DNA of 6,143 nucleotides, from NCBI RefSeq assembly GCF_010892395.1, contig NZ_JAACKB010000175.1, positions 1-6,143 of the forward strand, written 5' to 3'. The DNA is from Sulfurovum sp. bin170. Its GTDB lineage: Bacteria > Campylobacterota > Campylobacteria > Campylobacterales > Sulfurovaceae. The translations under genes and the position numbers were made by a program. Shown one piece after another: positions 1-6,143 of the stretch. The notes under the pieces are model-generated. The model ran no database searches. It worked only from the letters and a program-made list of their open reading frames with translations, and had not been told where the DNA came from. Position 1 is the first letter of the stretch. Every line of letters starts with the position of its first letter.

Positions 1-36
1 AAGGAACTAGAAGAGTTTCTTTCAATGTTGCGTTAA
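1..36 (+). CDS. C-terminal end of upstream gene, probably parB (partial)
   Basis: The first frame is open from the window edge and ends in TAA at 34-36, giving the tail KELEEFLSMLR. The codons (GAA, CTA, GAG, TTT) resemble those of the downstream genes, and a charged, leucine-containing helical tail would suit the C-terminus of the chromosome-partitioning protein ParB. The name rests mainly on gene order: in Helicobacter pylori and Campylobacter jejuni, parA and parB lie directly upstream of atpF'. Eleven residues are too few to prove identity. A second frame also stays open to a TAA at 78-80 and would end in a hydrophobic tail; I think it less likely, but it cannot be excluded from this fragment. 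Confidence 0.45.
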   Translation, partial: KELEEFLSMLR

Positions 37-86
37 TTATTCCATCTCTTTTGGCACAAATTGTAACAAGAGTCATTTAATCCCCC

Positions 87-122
87 CTTATCTCTTTTAT
101 AAGCCAAAAAGAGACTCTTTTT
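87..122 (+). terminator. Overlapping AT-rich inverted repeats, possible weak terminator of the upstream gene
   Basis: Three inverted repeats share sequence here. CTTAT (87-91) pairs with ATAAG (99-103). TCTCTTTT (91-98) pairs with AAAAGAGA (107-114). AAAAAGAG (106-113) mirrors CTCTTTTT (115-122) around a single base. The middle hairpin is followed directly by a T-rich run, as in an intrinsic terminator, but the stem has only two G-C pairs and would be weak. The site lies between the upstream stop codon and the likely operon promoter, so ending upstream transcription is the simplest role. A DNA-level binding site for a regulator is the alternative. Confidence 0.35.
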
Positions 123-124
123 AA

Positions 125-153
125 TAAACATATTACAACTTACAAGTTATAAT
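125..153 (+). promoter_or_regulatory. Likely sigma70-type promoter of the atp operon
   Basis: A perfect TATAAT lies at 148-153. At the ideal 17-base spacing, TAAACA (125-130) matches four of six bases of TTGACA. Transcription would begin near 160, leaving a leader of only about 18 bases before the atpF' start at 179. Campylobacterota promoters depend mostly on the -10 element, so the weak -35 is not a concern. The spacer holds a tandem near-repeat, TTACAAC then TTACAAG (133-146), and an inverted repeat AACTT-AC-AAGTT (137-148) that overlaps the first base of the -10 box. Confidence 0.6.
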
Positions 154-178
154 ACGCCAAATTTTTTGAGGAGTCTTA

Positions 179-601
179 ATGCTTGACCTGAACCTTGGTT
201 TGATGTTATTTGTTTTAGTTATTTTCTTCTCTCTTCTATTTTTATTAAATCAAATGCTCTATAAACCTCTGTTAAAGTTTATGGATGATAGAGATAATTC
301 TATTGCAGGTGATTTAAAAAATGCGAAAGAGATGTCGGGAAATAGTGATGAACTGCACGCTAAAGCTGATGCTATTATTGCTGATGCAAAAGCAGAAGCT
401 AATGCTGTTAGAGAAAAGGCAGTGAGTGCTGCTAAAGCTTTAGCAGAGAGTAAAATTGAGAGCAAAACTAAAGAGCTTGATGTTAAATATCAATCTTTTG
501 TAGATGTACTCTCTAAAGATAGAGAAGAGTTAGAAAAATCTCTCTTGGCAAGTTTGCCTCTCTTTAAAGAGAGTTTAAAATCCAAGATGAGTAGTCTATA
601 A
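179..601 (+). CDS. atpF': F-type ATP synthase subunit b' (peripheral stalk)
   Basis: This is the second b-type subunit of a split b/b' peripheral stalk, the stator that holds the F1 head still while the rotor turns. The 140-residue protein has one N-terminal membrane segment (about residues 5-27). A conserved-looking stretch follows, LYKPLLKFMDDRDNSI (27-42), as in b-type subunits just after the membrane exit. The rest is a long charged, alanine-rich helix (about 43-120) suited to a right-handed coiled coil with subunit b in the cytoplasm. The length fits the b' family. The ATG at 179 is preceded by GAGGAG at 168-173 with 5 bases between. It is the first gene after the predicted promoter, and its stop codon overlaps the ribosome site of atpF. 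The b' assignment rather than b rests on the short N-terminus and the first position in the cluster. Confidence 0.93.
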   Translation: MLDLNLGLMLFVLVIFFSLLFLLNQMLYKPLLKFMDDRDNSIAGDLKNAKEMSGNSDELHAKADAIIADAKAEANAVREKAVSAAKALAESKIESKTKELDVKYQSFVDVLSKDREELEKSLLASLPLFKESLKSKMSSL

Positions 602-607
602 AGGAGG
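601..607 (+). promoter_or_regulatory. Strong ribosome binding site of atpF overlapping the atpF' stop
   Basis: AAGGAGG at 601-607 is a near-complete match to the 16S rRNA anti-Shine-Dalgarno sequence. Its first A is the last base of the atpF' stop codon. It sits 7 bases before the ATG at 615, which fixes that start. An ATG at 608-610 in another frame would give only six codons and lies too close to the site to be used. The overlap suggests translational coupling of b' and b, which are needed one to one. Confidence 0.8.
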
Positions 608-614
608 ATGGAGA

Positions 615-1151
615 ATGAAATTAAATAAAATTGCGTTAACTATTGCTTTTGTATTTCCTGTAGTGGCTATAGCTTCTAGTAGTGGACATCATGATGTTAC
701 GATGAGTAACTCTGATTTCTGGTACAGAGTGCTAAACTTTAGTATTTTTGCTGGTCTCTTGTATTATCTTGCAGCGAGTCCAATCGCAAGTTTTTTTAAA
801 GGAAGACAGGCTGATATTGCTAGTCAACTTAAAGAGATTGAAGATAAGTTACAAGCTTCAAAAGATGAGGCAAAAGCGGCAGAAGCACAGTTGGTGCATA
901 ATAAAGCGAAAGCTAAAGAGTTAATTGTTGATGGTGCAAATGAGGCTAAAATCTTGGCAGAGAATATCGCTAAGAAAAATGAAGAGGCACTAGTTGTTCT
1001 TGGTAAGAGTCTTGATGAGAAGATGGAGCTTGAGAGTAAAAAGATGGCAAAAAATGTTATCAACAGACTTCTCCAAGATGGTATCTCAAATGATGATATT
1101 GCTGTTGATGAGTCAAAAGTTGTATCTCTAATATCTAAGAAGGTGGCATAA
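615..1151 (+). CDS. atpF: F-type ATP synthase subunit b (peripheral stalk)
   Basis: Subunit b pairs with b' to form the outer stalk and anchors it in the inner membrane. The 178-residue protein has two hydrophobic stretches rather than one. Residues 1-20 look like a secretion signal: lysines at 2 and 5, a hydrophobic core at 6-20 and an A-I-A end suggesting cleavage after residue 20. A short polar stretch (21-36, with HHD and SDFWYR) leads to the true membrane anchor at about 37-57. From about 65 to 155 it is a long charged, alanine- and lysine-rich helix for the b-b' coiled coil, and the C-terminus should contact delta. Signal-bearing b subunits with this HH...W/F...RVLNF pattern are known to me from Campylobacterota and sulfate-reducing relatives. 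The stop codon overlaps the atpH start (TAATG), implying coupled translation. The signal cleavage is inference. Confidence 0.93.
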   Translation: MKLNKIALTIAFVFPVVAIASSSGHHDVTMSNSDFWYRVLNFSIFAGLLYYLAASPIASFFKGRQADIASQLKEIEDKLQASKDEAKAAEAQLVHNKAKAKELIVDGANEAKILAENIAKKNEEALVVLGKSLDEKMELESKKMAKNVINRLLQDGISNDDIAVDESKVVSLISKKVA

Positions 1152-1681
1152 TGGAAGAGCTAATCGCAAAACGATATGTTAATGCCCTATCAGAGGTGGC
1201 AACATCTGAGCAGAAGATAGCTTATAGTGAAGTACTGGGTGCTATTGCTGAACTTCTCCAAGATGAGAAGGTGGCAGAGAGATTGACCTCTCCACTCATA
1301 CCAGCGACAGAGAAGACAGCTTTTGTATTGGATGGAATCAAAGGGAGTGACTCCAATCTGGAGAACTTTATCAAGATTTTGGGTGAAAACTCTCGTCTTG
1401 ACCTTATACCAACCATTGCAAGAAGTCTCAACCAAGAGTTACAAAAAGAGAGCAATAACTATGAGGGAGTTGTTACTTCTAGTAACGCTTTGTCAGATGC
1501 AGACCTTGAAGATTTGCAGAACTCTCTTAAAAAATATACAGGTTCTACTATCAGATTGACTCAAACACAATCTGCCGTAGAGGGTATAAGAGTATCAGTT
1601 GAAGATTTAGGCATCGAGGTAAACTTCTCTAAGCAGAGAGTTAAAGAACAATTAATTGATTTTATTACAAAATCACTATAA
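1151..1681 (+). CDS. atpH: F-type ATP synthase subunit delta (stator, OSCP homologue)
   Basis: Delta sits on top of the alpha3beta3 head and links it to the b/b' stalk; it is the bacterial counterpart of mitochondrial OSCP. The 176-residue length is normal. The N-terminal helical domain (about 1-105) opens with EELIAKRYVNAL, typical of the family, and contains NFIKILGENSRLDLIP (72-87), the usual conserved helix. The C-terminal part (about 106-176) has VEGIRVSVEDLGIEVNFS (143-160) followed by a terminal helix, matching the C-terminal signature region that binds b. The ATG at 1151 shares one base with the atpF stop, and GAAGGTGG (1139-1146) supplies the ribosome site. No membrane segment is visible. 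Sequence similarity in this family is low, but the position between atpF and atpA makes the call secure. Confidence 0.94.
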   Translation: MEELIAKRYVNALSEVATSEQKIAYSEVLGAIAELLQDEKVAERLTSPLIPATEKTAFVLDGIKGSDSNLENFIKILGENSRLDLIPTIARSLNQELQKESNNYEGVVTSSNALSDADLEDLQNSLKKYTGSTIRLTQTQSAVEGIRVSVEDLGIEVNFSKQRVKEQLIDFITKSL

Positions 1682-1689
1682 ATAAACGG

Positions 1690-1703
1690 AAGGAGTTGCA
1701 GTG
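1690..1703 (+). promoter_or_regulatory. Ribosome binding site and GTG start of atpA
   Basis: AAGGAG at 1690-1695 lies 5 bases before a GTG at 1701-1703, which is the start of atpA. The protein then reads [18 protein letters not shown], the expected alpha N-terminus, so the GTG start is well supported. No in-frame ATG lies nearby that would keep this N-terminus. The other six genes of the operon begin with ATG. Confidence 0.88.
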
Positions 1704-3215
1704 GCAAATAAGTTACAAGCAGACGAAATTAGCTCGATAATCAAAGAGAGAATTGAGAATTTTGAGATAGGTGTTGATATCAACGAAGTTGGTAAAGTAG
1801 TAGGTGTTGCGGATGGAATTACATCTGTGTATGGTCTTAACAATGTTATGGCGGGAGAGGTTGTAGAGTTCGAAACTGGTGTAAACGGTATGGTTCTTAA
1901 CCTTGAAGAGGCAAATGTTGGTATAGTTGTTCTTGGTTCTATGGTAGGAATTAGAGAAGGGATGAGCGTTAAGCGAACAGGAAAACTTCTTAGAATGCCT
2001 GTAGGTGATGCGATGGTTGGACGAGTGGTTAATTCACTTGGTGAGCCAATTGATGGTAAAGGTCCAATAGAGACTACAGAGACAAGACTTCTTGAAGAGA
2101 AAGCACCAGGGATTATGGCTAGAAAGTCAGTTCATGAGCCACTTCAAACTGGTATCAAAGCGATTGATGCATTGGTTCCAGTTGGTAGAGGGCAAAGAGA
2201 GCTTATTATTGGTGATAGACAGACAGGTAAAACAACTTTGGCGATTGATACCATTATCAATCAAAAAGGTCAAGATGTTACTTGTGTCTATGTTGCTATC
2301 GGTCAAAAGCAGTCAAATATCGCTGCGATGGTGAAGAAACTAGAAGAGCATGGAGCGATGGAGTATACTATTATCGTGGCATCTACTGCTGCTGATTCTG
2401 CTGCGTTACAGTACCTTGCACCTTATGCAGGTGTTACTTTGGCTGAGTACTATATGAACTCTAGCCGACATGCAGTTATCTTCTATGATGACCTTTCTAA
2501 ACACGCAGTTGCTTACAGAGAGATGTCTTTGATTTTGAGAAGACCTCCAGGTAGAGAAGCGTATCCAGGAGATGTTTTCTATCTTCACTCAAGACTACTA
2601 GAGAGAGCAGCGAAACTTAGTGATGCGAATGGTGCAGGTTCAATTACAGCATTCCCAATCATTGAGACACAAGCAGGTGATGTTGCGGCATATATTCCTA
2701 CCAATGTTATCTCTATTACAGATGGACAGATTTTCTTGGAAACTGACCTATTTAACTCAGGTGTAAGACCAGCTATTAATGTTGGGCTTTCAGTATCAAG
2801 AGTTGGTGGTTCTGCTCAAATCAAAGCTACTAAGCAGGTTGCAGGTACACTTAGACTTGACCTTGCATCGTATAGAGAGCTTCAAGCGTTTGCACAGTTT
2901 GCGTCAGACCTTGATGAGTATAGTCAACAGCAATTGGCACGAGGGGCAAGAATGGTTGAGGTTCTTAAACAAGGACCATTTGTACCAGTGCCAATCGAGA
3001 AGCAAGTTGTGATAATTTTCGCAGGAAATGGTGGTTATCTTGATGATATTCCAGTGTCGGCTGTTACTAAATTTGAGGCAGAATTGATGCCATTTATGGA
3101 TGCTAAATATTCTGCTATCTTGGATGCTATCAGAACTGATAAAAAAATCACTGACGATACAGAATCGGCATTAACAAAAGCACTTGACGATTTCAGCGAA
3201 ACTTTTTCGGCATAA
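1701..3215 (+). CDS. atpA: F-type ATP synthase subunit alpha
   Basis: Alpha alternates with beta in the F1 hexamer; it binds nucleotide at non-catalytic sites and completes the catalytic sites of beta. The 504-residue length is typical. The N-terminal beta-barrel covers about 1-95, with the helix that meets delta at its start. The nucleotide-binding domain follows, with the P-loop GDRQTGKT at 171-178, whose glutamine is diagnostic of alpha rather than beta. The Walker B strand VIFYDD is at 259-264. The alpha/beta family signature [10 protein letters not shown] is at 357-366, followed directly by the arginine finger R367 in SRVGG. The C-terminal helical bundle runs from about 380 to the end. 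It starts with GTG and ends 10 bases before atpG. I see no frameshift, truncation or missing key residue. Confidence 0.99.
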   Translation: MANKLQADEISSIIKERIENFEIGVDINEVGKVVGVADGITSVYGLNNVMAGEVVEFETGVNGMVLNLEEANVGIVVLGSMVGIREGMSVKRTGKLLRMPVGDAMVGRVVNSLGEPIDGKGPIETTETRLLEEKAPGIMARKSVHEPLQTGIKAIDALVPVGRGQRELIIGDRQTGKTTLAIDTIINQKGQDVTCVYVAIGQKQSNIAAMVKKLEEHGAMEYTIIVASTAADSAALQYLAPYAGVTLAEYYMNSSRHAVIFYDDLSKHAVAYREMSLILRRPPGREAYPGDVFYLHSRLLERAAKLSDANGAGSITAFPIIETQAGDVAAYIPTNVISITDGQIFLETDLFNSGVRPAINVGLSVSRVGGSAQIKATKQVAGTLRLDLASYRELQAFAQFASDLDEYSQQQLARGARMVEVLKQGPFVPVPIEKQVVIIFAGNGGYLDDIPVSAVTKFEAELMPFMDAKYSAILDAIRTDKKITDDTESALTKALDDFSETFSA

Positions 3216-3225
3216 GGGCTAAAAA

Positions 3226-4110
3226 ATGGCTAACTTAAAAGATATTAAACGGAAGATTTCGAGTGTCAAAGGTACTCAGAAGACGACCCGTGCAATGAAA
3301 CTTGTCTCATCGGCGAAGCTTAAGAGGGCAGAAGAGGTAGCGAAACGCTCCAAAACTTATGCCTCTAAGCTTACTGAACTTTTGAGCGAAATTGCTCAAA
3401 AGATGAATCAGAGTGAGGGCGAGATAGATAATGTTTTCTTTAGAGAGAACAAAAATCCATCAAAAGTTGATATTGTATTTGTCTCTGCTGATAAAGGTCT
3501 TTGTGGAGGGTTTAACTACCAAACCATCAAGCGAACCAATAAACTTTTAAAAGAGTTTGATGAGGCTGGTGTAGAGGTTAGACTTAGTGGTGTCGGTAAA
3601 AAAGGTATCGCTTTCTACAAATACAACAAACGAGAGATGATTAACCAGATAGAGGGCTTAAGTGCATCTCCAAATTATGAAGATGCTGCCAAATTTATCT
3701 CAGAATTGGTTGAAGATTATATTGCAGGAAAAACTGATAAAATCATATTGGTTTATAATGGCTATGTAAATATCATTACTCAAGAGATAACCCAACTGCA
3801 ACTTCTACCAGTAGATATGTCAAATATCGAGTTGAATGTTGTCTCAATGTCTGAGCTAGAGATTGAGCCAGATGATGATGATACACTCATGGACGCATTG
3901 GTCAGAAAGTATATTGAGTATTCAATGTACTACGGACTACTTACATCTTTAGCAGGTGAGCATAGTGCTAGAATGCAAGCGATGGACGCAGCGACCAAAA
4001 ATGCGGGTGAGATGGTGCAGAAGTTAACAGTGAAGTATAACAAAGCAAGACAAGAAGCGATTACGACTGAACTCATTGAGATTATCAGTGGTATGGAATC
4101 GTTGAAATAA
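3226..4110 (+). CDS. atpG: F-type ATP synthase subunit gamma (central shaft)
   Basis: Gamma is the asymmetric rotor shaft whose turning drives the binding changes in the three beta subunits. The 294-residue protein keeps the paired N- and C-terminal helices that form the shaft: residues 4-36 (LKDIKRKISSVKGTQ... KLKRAEE) and about 225-292 (YYGLLTSLAGEHSARMQAMD onward). The globular middle starts with VDIVFVSADKGLCGGFN (81-97), the usual SDKGLCGG-type stretch. Near the C-terminus, AITTELIEIISGMES (278-292) aligns with the PROSITE gamma signature, but methionine 290 stands where alanine is usual; this is conservative and probably lineage-specific. The ribosome site is weak: only AAGGG at 3214-3218, inside and just after the atpA stop, 7 bases before the ATG. 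Confidence 0.98.
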   Translation: MANLKDIKRKISSVKGTQKTTRAMKLVSSAKLKRAEEVAKRSKTYASKLTELLSEIAQKMNQSEGEIDNVFFRENKNPSKVDIVFVSADKGLCGGFNYQTIKRTNKLLKEFDEAGVEVRLSGVGKKGIAFYKYNKREMINQIEGLSASPNYEDAAKFISELVEDYIAGKTDKIILVYNGYVNIITQEITQLQLLPVDMSNIELNVVSMSELEIEPDDDDTLMDALVRKYIEYSMYYGLLTSLAGEHSARMQAMDAATKNAGEMVQKLTVKYNKARQEAITTELIEIISGMESLK

Positions 4111-5532
<1,422 letters not shown>

Positions 5533-5548
5533 GTAGAAGGAGCAAAAT

Positions 5549-5938
5549 ATGAAGCTCATGAAACTTGAAATTGTGACACCAGAAGGTGTCATATTTGACG
5601 ATGAGATTAAACAGGTAACTATCCCTGGAAGTGAGGGTGAGTTTGGTGTTTTAGCAGACCATGCGACACTAGTTTCACTTCTCAAAGCAGGAGTGATGGT
5701 TATCGAAACAGCTGACTCCAAAGAGATTTCTGTGGCTGTCAACGGTGGTTATGTCAAAGTTGAAGAGGAAAAAACTCTATGCGTTGTTGATGGTGCAGTA
5801 GCACTTAATGCAGAGGGAACTGAACTAGCTTCTAAACTAGAAGAGGCTAGAGAGATGCTTGAGAAAGCTCAATCCTCTTCTAAAGCTGATATTCTTGCTG
5901 CTAAGAGTAAGATTGATGGGATTAGTAAGGGGCGATAG
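5549..5938 (+). CDS. atpC: F-type ATP synthase subunit epsilon
   Basis: Epsilon sits at the foot of gamma, helps join the shaft to the c-ring and, in many bacteria, restrains wasteful ATP hydrolysis through its C-terminal helices. The 129-residue protein has the N-terminal beta-sandwich (about 4-88) with the hallmark PGSEGEFGVLADHATLVSLL (26-45). It also keeps the C-terminal two-helix region (about 89-127; TELASKLEEAREMLEKAQ then a lysine/alanine-rich helix), so an inhibitory function is possible but not shown. The ATG at 5549 has AAGGAG at 5537-5542, 6 bases upstream. A second in-frame ATG at 5558 is too far from that site to be preferred. It is the last gene of the operon and ends in TAG, whereas the other six end in TAA. 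Confidence 0.97.
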   Translation: MKLMKLEIVTPEGVIFDDEIKQVTIPGSEGEFGVLADHATLVSLLKAGVMVIETADSKEISVAVNGGYVKVEEEKTLCVVDGAVALNAEGTELASKLEEAREMLEKAQSSSKADILAAKSKIDGISKGR

Positions 5939-5965
5939 GCTTTTTGCTTTTTCTTTTGGAGTTTT

Positions 5966-5996
5966 GCCAATACAAGTTTTGTATTGGTTTGGCTTC
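5966..5996 (+). terminator. Probable intrinsic terminator of the atp operon
   Basis: A perfect 9-bp inverted repeat, CCAATACAA (5967-5975) and TTGTATTGG (5979-5987), encloses a 3-base loop; G5966 and T5988 could add a G-U pair. It begins 28 bases after the atpC stop. The 3' tail is TTTGGCTTCT, only moderately T-rich, while the stretch before the hairpin (5941-5965) is very T-rich. A competing fold pairs GCCAA (5966-5970) with TTGGC (5989-5993). Position and stem quality favour a terminator. The imperfect T-tail keeps confidence moderate. Confidence 0.6.
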
Positions 5997-6047
5997 TATC
6001 TCTAAAAATTATACTTGTTTAAATACTCGGTAGTGTACCAATTTCGT

Positions 6048-6056
6048 TGATATAAT
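6048..6056 (+). promoter_or_regulatory. Possible extended -10 promoter
   Basis: TGATATAAT is a perfect extended -10 element (TG, one base, TATAAT at 6051-6056). There is no recognisable -35 at 16-18 bases upstream, but extended -10 promoters often lack one. It points out of the window toward whatever follows. ATTATA at 6062-6067 is the mirror image, so the site also forms a 6-bp inverted repeat and offers a -10 on the other strand. In DNA this AT-rich, chance matches are common. Confidence 0.3.
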
Positions 6057-6062
6057 TTTTCA

Positions 6063-6143
6063 TTATAACAAAAGTCCAAAATCCAAAACATTAATCAATA
6101 GACCAATAACAATATCATGCATTTTGATAGACTTAGAGAAACA
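6063..6143 (-). CDS. Possible 3' end of a convergent gene (partial, hypothetical)
   Basis: On the minus strand, the frame entering at the window edge stays open for 26 codons and stops with TAA at 6065-6063. Its last residues, IVIGLLINVLDFGLLL, are hydrophobic, as at the end of a membrane protein. Codons are AT-rich like those of the genome. A convergent gene would fit the operon-end hairpin at 5967-5987 acting for both strands. However, 26 open codons can occur by chance, I recognise no family, and a plus-strand start at 6117 competes for the same DNA. Confidence 0.25.
   Translation of the reverse strand, partial: CFSKSIKMHDIVIGLLINVLDFGLLL
6117..6143 (+). CDS. Possible 5' end of a downstream gene (partial, hypothetical)
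   Basis: An ATG at 6117 begins nine open codons to the window edge, reading MHFDRLRET. A possible extended -10 lies about 60 bases upstream (6048-6056), which would give a leader of roughly 50 bases. No Shine-Dalgarno sequence is visible before the ATG, unlike every atp gene here, so this is weak. It cannot be real together with the minus-strand frame 6063-6143 unless the two genes overlap tail against head. I do not recognise the product; it does not look like the start of ExbB/TolQ. Confidence 0.2.

Noticed and set aside
3..80. Third-frame open stretch ending in TAA at 78-80 with a hydrophobic tail as the end of the upstream gene
   Set aside because: Only 25 codons are visible. The first-frame tail ending at 36 has better charged-helix character and codon use and fits the expected parB position, but the choice remains uncertain.
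608..628. ATG at 608 as a small leader peptide between atpF' and atpF
   Set aside because: It would encode six codons, starts directly after the AAGGAGG with no spacing and overlaps the atpF start in another frame.
259..1063. Open minus-strand frames opposite atpF' and atpF (259-465 and 824-1063)
   Set aside because: They mirror the alanine/lysine-rich coiled-coil codons of the stalk genes, have low-complexity Ser/Ala/Leu translations and no ribosome site. They are shadows of the real genes.
1190..1559. Open frames on both strands inside atpH
   Set aside because: They overlap a well-supported delta subunit in full, have unlikely amino-acid composition and no ribosome binding site.
2092..3012. 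Alternative-frame and antisense reading frames inside atpA
   Set aside because: The alpha frame carries every family motif across the same DNA; the others arise from codon bias.

Overview
This window carries a seven-gene F-type ATP synthase operon, all on the plus strand: atpF' (b'), atpF (b), atpH (delta), atpA (alpha), atpG (gamma), atpD (beta) and atpC (epsilon). It fills roughly positions 179-5938. I see no mobile element, CRISPR array, RNA gene or obviously novel system; this is a conserved housekeeping region.

The organism is most likely a member of the Campylobacterota (Epsilonproteobacteria). Four things point there. The b-type stalk is split into b' and b. The b subunit has a secretion-signal-like N-terminus. 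The membrane genes atpB (a) and atpE (c) are absent from the operon, as in Campylobacter and Helicobacter, where they lie elsewhere on the chromosome. The DNA is AT-rich, with heavy use of AGA for arginine and strong AAGGAG ribosome sites. I cannot name the genus; a Sulfurimonas- or Sulfurovum-like free-living relative is only a guess. Whether the enzyme uses H+ or Na+ cannot be decided, because the a and c subunits are not here.

Layout. Positions 1-36 look like the last 11 codons of an upstream gene, probably parB by analogy with the parA-parB-atpF' order in this phylum. Positions 37-178 hold overlapping AT-rich inverted repeats (a possible weak terminator) and then a good sigma70-type promoter with a perfect TATAAT at 148-153. 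Positions 179-1681 encode the peripheral stalk (b', b, delta). Positions 1701-5938 encode F1 (alpha, gamma, beta, epsilon). Gaps between genes are a 1-base overlap (atpF/atpH) up to 19 bases, so all seven genes are probably one transcript. Positions 5939-6143 contain a T-rich stretch, a 9-bp hairpin that probably ends the operon, and AT-rich DNA with a possible extended -10 promoter and two mutually incompatible gene ends or starts running off the window.

How the genes work together: alpha3beta3 forms the catalytic head, gamma and epsilon form the rotor shaft, b and b' form the outer stalk, and delta ties that stalk to the top of the head. Together with the a and c subunits encoded elsewhere, they couple ion flow across the inner membrane to ATP synthesis. 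All catalytic and nucleotide-binding motifs that I could check are intact.
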